In this document: positions 9,278 through 20,109 of the stretch, in pieces
Position numbering within the stretch: position 1 is the stretch's first letter
Layout of the letters: each line of letters opens with the position of its first letter
Assembly (NCBI RefSeq): GCF_029168945.1
Contig: NC_083605.1
Span: forward strand, 35,105,280 to 35,169,279
Length of the DNA stretch: 64,000 nucleotides
Source: Cannabis sativa
Taxonomy: Eukaryota; Streptophyta; Magnoliopsida; Rosales; Cannabaceae
Direction: 5' to 3'
Made by a program: the position numbers and the translations under genes
The notes under the pieces: model-generated
Seen by the model: the letters and a program-made list of their open reading frames with translations, nothing else
Told to the model about the DNA's origin: nothing
Databases searched by the model: none

Positions 9278-12119
9278 TGTAATATCCAGTTTAAAATAGT
9301 ATTTAATTTTTCGTTTGGTTATTTATTGTGCGAGGATAATTAATTCATTTATTTGTGTTGTTAGTGAGTTGATATTATTGCTTAGAGTAGTTGTACCATT
9401 TTTTAAAGAAAGTTAAAGTTGTATTAACTACGAAAGTAAAATATTATGATATTTTCATAAGTAGGTAATCGTTTAATTAAAGCCCGATATGAAAGTCCAT
9501 TAGGTTTTTATAATATATTTATTAGATTTAATTAATTGTATAAGTGGTATTAAATAATATTATTATTTGATTAATGTTAGAAAAATCGTAAGTTTAGAGA
9601 AATTCGCAGGTTTAGAAACTGTTTTACAAAAATGACCATATCTGGAGTTTTATAACTCCGATTGAGGTGATTTCAGTGGCGTTGGAAAGATAATTCAAAG
9701 ATCTATAAATTTTGTAGAAATAACCATATCATAATTCGTAATTTTTTTAGGTGAAAACTAAGCCCTAAAGTTACGAGATTTAGAGGTTACAATTTAAATT
9801 TAAAAGTAAGATATTTGTTTATTTAATAATTTATTATATTGTTATTGCTATTATGTTAATATTATTATTATTCATAAAACTAAACCTAATAAGAGTCAAA
9901 ATAGTATAGGTTTCATTAACCCTAAAATTATATCGTTCTATTCTTCCCACCTATCTGAGCAAGACTAACCCTAAAATTTTCAAATCATCTTTCCATTACA
10001 TCCTTAACCAAATCTATACCACTCTTCACTCTCATCTTTGATCACCATCATCTTATGTCTATCGATCCAAGCAGCTCGATGTATTTGAGGTAAGAAACTC
10101 TACATTTACTTATTTATTGATCACAATAGGAGAATATTCGTAGGTCTCCTTTTCTTATTTTTCAGAATGAAACATGTTTCAGTAAAACTGTCATATCTCT
10201 TTAAATACTCATCCGATTCTCACAATCTTGGTGCCTATAGAAAGCTTATTCAATTTCCCATAATTCTTATGAAGAAAGGTTTTACTGAATCGAAATTTAT
10301 CTATGTCAAAAATTAGTATTTCTACGCTGTTTATTGTAAATCGTTTTTTTTATATTTTCTATATAAGTTGTCTCAGTAAAATTCAAATATCTCTCTGAAT
10401 AATGATCTGATTCTAGTTATCTTGGTACCGTTGAAAAGATAATTCAATTTTCTAAATATTTTATGAAGAAACCATTCACTAATTATTGAATATTCTAAGT
10501 CAAAATTATTGTTTTATTGCTGTAGTTCGAAATCCATTTGTTTCAGGATTTCTAGAAAACTGTTTCGGTATAATATCTATATCTCTTACGTTATAACTCC
10601 GATTTTAAAGATTTTAGTGTCATTAGAAAGGGAATTCGATTTTCTAAAACTTTTATGAAGAGAGTATTCTCTAATTTGGAATATTTCAGTATCAAAACTT
10701 TGGATTTCCGATGTCTATTGTGATTCGTTACTCCATATTCCTTCTCAGAAATAGTTTCAGTAAAACTATCATAACTCCCTCAGTTTTAATCCATTTTTAG
10801 TGATCTTTATATCATTGGAAAGATAATTGAATTTCCTATAATTTTTATGAAGGAAACTTCCACTGAATTCGTGTAGTTATTGGTCAAAAATAGTATTCTT
10901 TCTGCTGTACTGTAAGAGTGCGAATTTTAATGTTAGAGCCTTGACCCATGTGTTATTATAGGTAGTAGTGACGAGATAACAAGTTTAAGCAGCAGGATTT
11001 GAGGTAAGGAAATTAGATAGTTTTGTATGTGTTTATCTGCATAAACTTAAATTCTTTATGTATTGAAATATGATTTATGATTTGTTATTATGAATATGTA
11101 TATGGTACTAAGAATGTGTGGTATGGACACAATATGAGTTTGTGAATTGATACATAGATTATGGTTGTATGACTAGTATATATTGTATGTTGTATTTGTA
11201 TGTTGCATGTTGTATGTTGTATGCTAACGTCTCAGGTAAAGTGGGGGACCATGGTGGGGTATGATACGGGATAAGGCCGTTGAATGTAGAGATACCCTAC
11301 CCTACATTTTACTGAGTCGTGTATGAGATTGTTATGGTGGGTATGATACAGTGATGTTACTGTTGAATATAGAGATACCCTATCCTATAACAATGGTAGG
11401 GCTGCATAGGCCCAGGTTATTATATGGGCAGATTAGGCCCAGGATACTGTAGGGCCAGGCTAGGCCGGGTTATGTAAGTAATGGCTATGATATGTCAATG
11501 TTATGGTAATTACATTATTATTTATAGTATTGATATGATTATGTTATGAATATGATACTGGAGTTATGATCTCTGTATATATGTATGGTGTGAACAATTA
11601 GTATGGACCTATATGATAAAGGTTTTCATGTGTACAGTTATTTGGCTATAGTTATAAAATAAGGTGTATGATATTGCTAAAACTTAATAAATAAATTAAT
11701 GATATGTGTGATATTATATGGTATTGTATGATAAGCATTTCCTTACTGGGCTTTTAGCTCACCCCCTTACTTTCCCCCTACAGGCAATAGACAGGGAACA
11801 TTGAATGTAAGTTTGATGAGTTGGGTCAGTTCTGGTATGTATACTGCGAGGGGCTATGGACGAGCAAACGGTCTAGAACGCCGGTGGAGCCTTGGTTTTG
11901 TTTTTTTTTTTATAGTAAAGTAATCTCAGCTCAGTGGGGTGTTACAAATTTATTTTTTTGCACTCAACTACTTATTTTGTTTTTAATATGAATGATCATT
12001 CACCTTTTTGCATATTTATTGTAAAACCCACTGTGTATTTCCAAACAGCTTTGAATCTTTTTAATTAATGCATCAAAATTAGTATTTTGTAAAATAAGGA
12101 AAAATATTGGGGCGTTACA
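9278..12119 (+). repeat. Complete 3' LTR of gypsy-like element
   Basis: 2842 bp, TGTAATATCC...GGGGCGTTACA, followed by the CTTAT duplication. The last 898 bp match the 5' LTR remnant at 4182-5079. Between about 9600 and 10930 it contains at least five degenerate copies of a roughly 190-bp unit, recognisable by 'TTTCAGTAAAACT...CATA(T/A)CTC' followed by 'GAAAG(A/C)TAATTCAATTT'. Confidence 0.9.
9600..10930 (+). repeat. Degenerate ~190-bp tandem repeats in LTR
   Basis: Units start near 9615, 10177, 10370, 10562 and 10755; the last four are spaced about 190-195 bp. Each carries a '(C)AGTAAAACT' phrase, a 'CATATCTC' phrase, then 'GGAAAGATAATTCAATTTTCTA...TTTTATGAAG'. Divergence between units is high. 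Confidence 0.65.
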
Positions 12120-12124
12120 CTTAT

Positions 12125-14390
12125 AAATAACAATGAGAAGAATCTTCTGGTTCTTCAACAAAATTTAGTCAAATTCTTTGACAATTTATTGCATATGATT
12201 GATCATGTCAAAATAATTCAATTCATGAACTTCAGGTTCACTATAATTTGTATTTCAATGAAACTTTCAAAATGTAATGTAAATTCATTACAACATAATC
12301 ATTACAAGTTTCATTTTTATATACACGAATAATATAATTATATTATTCTCCAAAACATATACACTCTTCAGGAATCACTATCATCAATTCAATGATGTGT
12401 ATAATTTAAAAGATACATGACAACTTCATCATGTTATTGTAATGGTCAAATATATATAACCATAACATATCATTTATTTTTCCTGATATCTTTTTAACAA
12501 GTCGTCTAATTTATTAATAGACTATTCATTAGTCTAATTATCATGACTTGATATATTATATATTTAAATGTACAACAAGTACATATAATAAGTTATTTAT
12601 TATCACTTTCATAACTAGATAAAAGTTACACATCTAGGTACATACAAAGACATTTTACTACTCAAAGTAGCAATTGTATGTAAGGCTTCTTCAGGAAGCT
12701 TTTCAACTAATCATTTTGTGATTCTTTATCACTTTGATTATATTGGATCACTAACAAATATTAGTAAATTATATATCCACTTTTGGGAATATGCAAACTG
12801 AATTATATGGTAACTATATATTTACATATCATGTACCAACAATAGTTTGAAACTATTGATTTCAAGAAATAATAAAATATGTATATATTAATTTGCTTCT
12901 GGCATTACCAATATATGTGAAATCTATATTCTTTGAAATAGAATTTCATGTCTATTCATTCTCTTTAGGGAATGATATTTAAATATTCTAAATGTACAAT
13001 AAATTTGTACAATTCACATTCTATTCAATAATCAAGTATACTTTTATCTTGATTATAAGTATGTCCGTACTACAGGTACGCGACCACTATTATTCAATTC
13101 CACACATGATATATAAATTTCATGCACTTTGATTGTGTTTGGTATCTCATCTTTTGGTTGTTTCCACTTTTTTCTGGAAATATTTGAGTAGTAAATAATG
13201 TCATTGATTATTTAAAATCATTACATTCACTTCGGGGAATGACGTTGAACAAGTAGAACATTATTATAAATTTCTTAAAAATTTATTACTTGTTCATCCA
13301 TAAAAATATAAGAAATTATTCAACAATTTCTTTTACGATCTTTCAAAGAATATATGAATGCAATTTTTGCATAGTCTCCAAGATGTATGCAAAATTTAAT
13401 CTTTAATATATGTCAGATTCAATAATTTCCAACATTGCAAGTAATAACAATGTATAATAACATGACTAATACGAAGAATCTTTAAAAGTAATTGACTTCA
13501 ATTCGTATCATTCTCTGCAGGGAATGATGAACAATAAATACATGCCTCATGTATTTAAATAACATTAGTCATGCTCATTGTTATTCTTATACTTTGATGT
13601 TTCAATGCAATTTTCTTAACATTCTTTTTGGATATTCAAAACCCACTATAAAATTGCATCAATAATAATCATTTTTAATGATTCTTTAGTTGTATTCACA
13701 TAAATACAATCATTTTTTTTTTTGACAAATATAAAACATTTACTTCAGGAAATGTTTATCAAAATCTATATCGATATTAGATTACTTTTCATTGTCCTCA
13801 AAGAATACAAGAACATATAGATAAATATGTATTCATCTCTTTCATTATATATCCATCAACTATATAATGAATATTACGTTTGCATAATCTTCAGGATATA
13901 TGCAAGATTTTATTGAGGACGCATAATCATCAGGATATATGCAATATTTTATCGAGGATGCATAATCTTCAGGATATATGCAATATTTTATCGATGATGC
14001 ATAATCTTCAGGATATATGCAATATTTTATCGATGATGCATAATCTTCAGGATATATGCAATATTTTATCGATGATGCATAATCTTTAGGATATATGCAA
14101 TATTTTATCGATAATACATAATCTTTTGGATATATGTATAATTTATATAGATTTTCTCTATCATATCATAGGCGCACATATATTGTAAATATTATGAATG
14201 ATAAGAACATAATATATATATATGAAATTAATAATAAATATATAAAAACATATACATACATATATAATATATAGATATATAGATAAAAAGAAAAAAGAAA
14301 ACAAAGGATTCTTGAAATTGTTTCAGTCAGATAAGTATATATATAAATATATATTTAGTGTATCATGACTTTGAAACAATTCAAGAACTT
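12125..14390. repeat. Inverted-repeat (hairpin) array, 5' half, copy A
   Basis: Non-coding continuation of 1430-3231. Examples: TGACA (12179-12183) with 12206-12210, enclosing ATGAT/ATCAT; a 22-nt perfect palindrome at 12327-12348; GCTTC/GAAGC around loop TTCAG (12685-12699); a 9-bp stem with 1-nt loop (12840-12858); CGTAC/GTACG around TACAG (13066-13080); a multi-branch set at 13443-13585; and an 8-bp stem around ACTTCAGG (13734-13757). It ends in a long hairpin near the primer site: 14309-14325 pairs with 14372-14387 with one bulged base. Confidence 0.8.
13882..14140. repeat. 39-bp minisatellite, seven units
   Basis: Units start at 13882, 13921, 13960, 13999, 14038, 14077 and 14116, each near GCATAATCTTCAGGATATAT. 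Every unit contains a hairpin TGCATA...TATGCA around the CTTCAGG loop. Since 39 is divisible by three it makes an open + strand frame of 13-residue repeats; this is antisense to the element and almost certainly not a gene. Confidence 0.9.
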
Positions 14391-14445
14391 TAACAAAATA
14401 ATTACATTGGGACATAGCATAGACTCATGTTTGAAGCTTGGGCAG

Positions 14446-14463
14446 AGACTCGTGCTAATAACG
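14446..14463 (-). other. Primer-binding region, family-1 copy A
   Basis: After the 5' LTR the minus strand reads CGTTATTAGCACGAGTCT. Copy B (CGTTATCAGCACGAG) and the fragment at 62212 (CGTTATCAGCACAAA) are alike. It differs from the usual TGGTATCAGAGC. I cannot assign the tRNA. Confidence 0.55.
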
Positions 14464-14716
14464 TGTTATAAAATAATATAAAATAATATAAAGTAGAAGA
14501 GAGGAAAGAAGAAGAAGATGAAGAGAGAAAGAGAAAGTGAATGAGAATTTCTGAGGTGTTTATTCCAATGGGGTGAACCCCTATTTATACAAATACAAGA
14601 GTGAGATATTAAGAAACTAAGAAAAAGGGAAACTAAGAAAAAGATGAATGTTGATTACAATTCATGGTAATAAATAAAAGATTTGGACATCCACATAATT
14701 ATTAATATTTATAACA
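14464..14716 (-). repeat. Family-1 5' LTR, copy A
   Basis: 253 bp, about three substitutions from 409-661. It is followed by the ATTCT target-site duplication. Confidence 0.93.
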
Positions 14717-14721
14717 ATTCT

Positions 14722-15131
14722 AAAATTCTTTAAAAATTAATTATTATTATTTTTTTTTTTATAAAAAAATACATAAAACTTAACAAAAATATATAAAAAC
14801 ACGTGCAAAACAAATTGTTACTATTTTTATTTTTTTGAAATAGAATAATTATATACATTTATATGATTAAATCAATATATTTATATTTATATATAAGGTA
14901 CTAATTATTTTTAAATTAGTTTATTATAATTAATTGATTAATTTTAAATAACTAATTTAAATTAATTAGAGCTAAAATTTATTATTTTATTAATGCAAAG
15001 TTAAATTTTAGGAAATTAGTAATTTTAGGCTAATGAATTAAATAGGGATCCCATTTAAATATTAGTTTACTATTTATAATGAATTTTGTAGTACGTGTAT
15101 TATATATATATTTTATATTTGATAGTGTAAC
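14722..15131 (-). mobile_element. Interior remnant of old family-3 Ty1-copia element
   Basis: AT-rich, no gene. It lies between the family-1 insertion and the LINE insertion and is read as part of the leader of the minus-strand family-3 element whose LTR is at 19289-26575. Confidence 0.4.
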
Positions 15132-15148
15132 AAAATGATATGTATGTA

Positions 15149-17771
15149 GGGCATCTATTATTTTATAGTTTTAAAAATATAATTAATTATCTCTCTATTT
15201 TTCTCTCGCTCTTTGTCTCTCTAACTCCGGCTAGTCGACCCATTCTAAGGCATCGCATCAGGTATGGTTTTGAGATGATTTAATAGGAAGATGATGAGAT
15301 GAACAGATTAAGTGGTGTTTGTTAGGAATGCTAAAATTGATCATGGTATTTAAATAAATTAATTATATATATGTATGTAAGTATGGGTTTAATTTTTGAT
15401 TGAAATTATTTATCTCATGTTCTTCTGACGAGAATAAAATTAACTAATGACTTTTGTATACAAAAATTGTTCAGATTTCAATTATTAATGAAAACAAAAT
15501 TAAGTGATCTTATTTGTTTAGCTAAGACCAGCCAAATACATAGTTTAAGAGTTCTGATCCTTCACCAATCTATCACGGTAAATATCTCTCTCTGTTTTTC
15601 TTTTTTCTTTTTCGTATACTGAATTCATTTCATTTTATATAGCCGTATTTCGATATTATGTGAATTGTGATAGTGTTTAGTTGGTGTATATACTGTTTGA
15701 TATAATGTTTGTGTGATTCGTGAAAGAATTAGTTATATTAAGGGCCAGTGATCACGATTCTGAAGCAACTTTTCTGTAGTTTAATACCTCTTGATCATAT
15801 TCATTGTTCAAGTTACCTTAAGAGTTTTCTATTAATTTTCTTTGTCTATCGTTTGTTGCTGTAAATGAGTTCAATGTTTTTCTTTCTTTTTCTTTCACAA
15901 CTCTTTTTTATTCTTTCTTTTTCCAATGTTTTTCTTTTTTGTTATAGGTTTGTTTTATATTGATTGTGTTCTATTTTGCGCCATCATTTATGGCTTTGGC
16001 GCCTTACAAGGCTTTAGCACCTATTATATGGTTTGGCCCCTATTTATTTAGGGTAGTTTGTTTAAATTTTCACGTTTTTCGGTATCGAATGTATAAGAAA
16101 ATTTTGACACAATAATATTTTAAAGTTAATAAGTTATGCACTATACAGATTTATTAGTCGGAGTAAAAGGATTAGTTTGGTTAAAGTATGATTTAAAGAA
16201 TATTTTAAACTGAAATAAGGTTTTTATTTTAAACGCTAATTCCTATTAGCTATGTTTTGATTTAACTAATGGTCTAATGAGAATATATTGGTATATATTT
16301 AGGAAATCAAATTATTATGAAAATTTGGTTTGTTCTCAATATTATGGGAATGTACTAAAATTATTATATTATTTGTACTTTTAAAGAATTTTTGGATGAG
16401 TGGTATTAGTTTTTATGGCAGAAATGGAAGTACAAATTTGATGGATGAGCTCCTTCATTGTTTAGGGCTTTAGTGTCTTTTAAGATTTTCGCGCATGATT
16501 TATGGCTGGCTACTAATTATTTAGGATAATTGCTTAAAATTACAAGATATCATGAATTGTAAAAATATTATAAAATTTAATAGCTAACAATTATGGTATA
16601 CAATTATGAGATTATTGCCTTATTAGTTTATTATAGATAACATAATATTAATTTTGGGTATATAAATTATAAATATGAGTTTATTATAGATAACATAATA
16701 TTAATTTTGGTATATAAATTATAAATGTGGGATTCTGTAATAAATTGGAGGTAGGGACATTAATTGTGAATTGAGAATATTTTGTTTTATTATTTTTATT
16801 TTTTTATTTTTGGGAAGATATTGAAATAAATGGGAAGTAAATGCTAATGAAGTATTGAGATTATTGCCTTATTAGTTGAATAAGAAGATACTAATATGAA
16901 TAGTTTTTATAATAATTTGAATGGTATAATAATTAGGAGGTTATCTATTTAAAAAATAAATAAGGAAGCATTATGTCATAATACCGAATTGGATTAATTA
17001 ATGTTAGTTTAATTTTATTAATTAAATATATGATTAAGTGGTATTAGGAAAATGTTACTTTTGAATGTGAAAAGTGCAATCTTAAGTTTTAAGGATATTA
17101 ATACAATTTTGGTTTAATTTAGGCTGAATAAATATTATAGATACCATGTTTTACGCTATAAATAAAATAATAAATAATTTGACTTAATAAGGATTTTGAC
17201 ATGTTTTAGTCTATAAATAAGTAATATTTTTAAGAGATAAAATGAAATAATTAGTATATAATATATTGAATATTTAAGGAATAACGGGTATTAAAAGGAA
17301 ATTTTATTTATGTTTGATTTTAAAAGGGTAAAAGTAAGGAATAGGGATCCTATGAAGGTTATGAAGTAGAATGCTATAATTTAGTTGTTACTAGCCAAAG
17401 GGTAATCCCTTTGGCTAGTTCTAGTATTTTATAGGGAGATATAGTTGCTTAGTCTTGGTGGTTGGTTGATTCTCTTCAGTTTGAATAGTTTTCTAATTCA
17501 AGTTTTATGTTGTTTTTTGATGTTTTTTCAGGGGGAACTTCAGTATTTTATTGAGTTAGGAGCGTAGTTTGAAGATGTTATAGCTTTATTGTCTAAACTT
17601 CCGGGGGCAGTTTTGTCCTATGGGGCTCGCTCTAAGATTTTAGCGGCCCATGGTTGGCAAAGCATGCTCTGCGGTTAGACGATGAGCTATCTTGGTTCGA
17701 GGAGGTTCCAGCGCCGGTGGCGGACGTGGACGTCGTAAATTCATGAGTGATTTTAATCACTTTGTCAAAAA
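15149..17771 (+). mobile_element. 5'-truncated or rearranged LINE with RNase H tail
   Basis: Bounded by a 17-bp direct repeat AAAATGATATGTATGTA (15132-15148 and 17772-17788) and ending in an A run (17767-17775), the signature of LINE-type target-primed insertion. Its last ~200 bp (17530-17749) read, with one frameshift near 17650, as the C-terminal RNase H end of a plant L1 ORF2: AVLSYGARS..., then AAHG/AKHALRLDDELSWFEEVP and a stop. The 2.3 kb before that shows no ORF2 domains: a CT-rich start (15190-15230), AT-rich sequence, and a 52-bp tandem duplication at about 16628-16730. It is either a deleted LINE or a non-autonomous derivative. Confidence 0.75.
17391..17420. repeat. Perfect 13-bp hairpin
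   Basis: ACTAGCCAAAGGG, loop TAAT, then the exact complement, inside the LINE insertion. It is an isolated perfect stem in decayed sequence. Confidence 0.75.
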
Positions 17772-17788
17772 AAAATGATATGTATGTA

Positions 17789-19288
17789 TTGTAAATATTT
17801 TTAGTTAACTTAAGTTTCTAATTTAGATAAGGTGTTAAGAAAATAAGTGAAGGCTCAATAGCGTTTAGGCTCAAATTAAAAGAGACAAGGTTCAATTAAG
17901 GTTAGAGTTAGTTTTATATTTAAAAACAAAGATCGACATACTTGTATTTGATGATGTATGATTGAAAATTATTAAGTAATCAAGACTAATTATTAAACAC
18001 ATTAAATAATAAGTTTAAATTTTTCTTTCTGATGAGATATGATTAAGAAACTAATATTATAGTCGTTTTTAAATATTTAAAATGTGTGTGAAGGAAATGT
18101 TTAAAATTCGAAATGAAATTTAAGATTGAGATTGAGATTTCGAAATGACAATAATAGCGACTACAAGTGAGTTATGGTGATAACAATAGATGAAATGACC
18201 ATGTGTGAGATACAGTAATGACAACGAGTGAGATACGGTGAGACGATGAGATAACAGGTGAAATATGGTGATGACAATACTTCAAGTTTTCCCGACATTA
18301 TCTTATTTATTTATTTTTATAATAATATTTTTTTAACAAATTAATTTAAAATTCTATATATATACATTAATAGTATAAATTTTACACTTTTTAATAAATA
18401 ACTCCAAATAATAGTAATTCATAACATGAAATTAAATAATGTGATTTTATTATTATTACTAATTAGAATTATTATTTTTAAGTGACTATTTTTTATATTA
18501 ATAAATAGTTATTTTTTTTATTATGACACTAAAAATAATTATATTAGTTGTGTGAAGAGCGGCTATATTGCCTAGTTTTAAAAATAAGATAACTAATTAA
18601 GCAAAAAAAAAGATAGATTTTATCAATTTTCGGGATCAACATCTACTAATATCTAAAATTAATTAAAAAAATTAATCAATTTTACTCTAATAATTAGATT
18701 TGAGATTTGAAAAATAAAAATCTAAATACAAAATTATACAAAAATTTTGAAATCATTTCCTTGAAAAAATATGAAAAAAAATAAAAAAAAAATTAGAAAA
18801 AATTGCATTTGGCAGCAGTGCATACCATCCGAGCGCGCATGCATGGGTGCACAGCCTAAAAACCTCAGCAAATGAGGCTGTCAGCAGCCTTTCCACGCGC
18901 GGAATGGGGTTTCAGATAATCCTTTGAGCATGTTGTCTCGAATAGGTGCTGTCCGAACACGCGTGACACCCGAGTGTCACGAGTGTTCCGCGCGCGCGCA
19001 TGGGGTGATGCCACCCCTAATATTTTTCTAATCTTCAAAAATTCATAATTGATTCAAATAAAATCGAAATCAAGTTATGTAAAAAAGTAAATTGCTTAGT
19101 TTTTTCCGTACTATCCAAGAAAAATAATTCCAGAATGAAATTCCAATTATTTTTTGTAAAAATTTCGTAAACATCAAACAATCATTAATAAACACATAGA
19201 TCAACATGAATCACATCCAAATCACACATACATCGTTTTAAATCCATATTTCTTGAAAGTAAATCATTACCATAGCTCTTAGGCTAGT
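17789..19288 (-). mobile_element. Family-3 Ty1-copia leader (old copy)
   Basis: Read on the minus strand from 19288, the sequence after the LTR resembles the complete family-3 element after 46630: a PBS-like CTAGCCTAAGAGCTATGGTA (compare CTGGCCTCAGAGCCATGGTA), 'AAGAAATATGGATTTAAAACGAT', then a GC-rich block (18826-19012) and AT-rich DNA. No coding sequence is visible. Confidence 0.65.
18826..19012 (-). repeat. GC-rich leader block of family 3
   Basis: A GC-rich island in AT-rich DNA, about 280 bp downstream of the LTR in element orientation, with CG-alternating runs and a 7-bp hairpin GTGACAC/GTGTCAC (18963-18980). A related block stands at the same distance in the complete family-3 element (46912-47010). 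Confidence 0.65.
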
Positions 19289-19842
19289 TGATGGATTATA
19301 TTTTATCAAGACCTAGATTTACTAACAAGTATGTTTATAAGATCCAAAATATGAATTTCTAAAACAATAAAACTTAAACACATATAAAGTATGAGAAACC
19401 TTACATTGGTTGCAGCGGAATTAAATGACTTCTTCCGCTCAAATCTCTAACCCTTGTTCCTTTCTGTCGCAGAGTATAATCAAGATTTGAGCCCGACACT
19501 CCTCGAGTTGTTTGGATTCTTCACAGTCTTATACACTTTGATTGAGGACTAACTTGCTATGGGTAGGCATGCACTCAATCACTAAGGCTCGAATTTTTAT
19601 GTGAAGAACTATATAGAATTTCAAAAATAGGAAGAAGAAGAAGAAGAAGTCTCAAACTCTGTAGTTGTTTGACAAGATGTAAACTAGGTTTAGAGTAATT
19701 AGTTGGATTATGAGACTATTTTTTTTTAATACGAATTTACTTAGGGTTAGGATTGAATTATATGGAATAAAAATGATAAAATAATAGCAAAATAGGGACT
19801 TAGTGGCCAACCATGATGCGGGCCCTACGCTAATTATATTTT

Positions 19843-20095
19843 TGTTATAAAATAATATAAAATAATATAAAATAGATGAGAAGAAAGAAGAAGAAGATGA
19901 AGAGAGAAAGAGAAAGTGAATGAGAATTTCTGAGTTGTTTATTCCAATGGGGTGAACCCCTATTTATACAAATACAAGAGTAAGATATTAAGAAACTAAG
20001 AAAAAGGGAAACTAAGAAAAAGAGGAATATTGATTACAATTAATGGTAATAAATAAAAGATTTGGACATCCACATAATTATTAATATTTATAACA
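19843..20095 (-). repeat. Family-1 3' LTR, copy B
   Basis: 253 bp TG...CA, with three AATAATATAA-type units at its left end. Confidence 0.92.
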
Positions 20096-20109
20096 CTCCC
20101 CCTTGGATG

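Larger units (their letters stand above)
3237..12119 (+). mobile_element. Ty3-gypsy-like element with chimeric 5' end
   Basis: Inserted in family-1 copy A with target-site duplication CTTAT (3232-3236 and 12120-12124). The uninterrupted sequence is seen in copy B near 22660. The 3' LTR is 9278-12119 (2842 bp). A PBS (5082-5094, TGGTATCAGAGCC) and a purine tract (9261-9277) bracket a 4.2-kb interior. The sequence just before the purine tract (TTCGAGGACGAAATTTC at 9243-9259) is typical of plant Ty3-gypsy pol ends. The interior has no usable gag-pol frame. The first 1944 bp of the 5' LTR are absent and a Cassandra TRIM stands in their place. The shared 898 bp of the two LTRs differ at about two positions, so the insertion is recent. 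Confidence 0.85.
409..14716 (-). mobile_element. Non-autonomous Ty1-copia element, family 1, copy A
   Basis: Complete LTR element with perfect 5-bp target-site duplication ATTCT (404-408 and 14717-14721) and 253-bp TG...CA LTRs at each end that differ at about three positions by eye. Orientation is minus: the purine-rich tract lies at 662-672 beside the left LTR and the primer-binding region at 14446-14463 beside the right LTR. The only coding trace is a degraded RNase H end near the left LTR. The rest of the interior is a dense series of inverted repeats. It is split by a gypsy-like insertion at 3237-12119; without that, it is about 5.4 kb, like copy B. It presumably needs proteins from a coding relative. 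Confidence 0.93.

Noticed and set aside
13880..14089. Open frame of 13-residue repeats on the + strand
   Set aside because: It comes from a 39-bp minisatellite, is antisense to the element, and the equivalent in copy B is not preserved as a gene.
13882..14140. CRISPR-like regular spacing
   Set aside because: The units are continuous 39-bp repeats with no unique spacers, in a plant retrotransposon.
15190..15260. Host-gene first exon (CT-rich leader and a CAG/GTATGG donor)
   Set aside because: It lies within the LINE-type insertion bounded by the 17-bp duplication, and no coding sequence follows.
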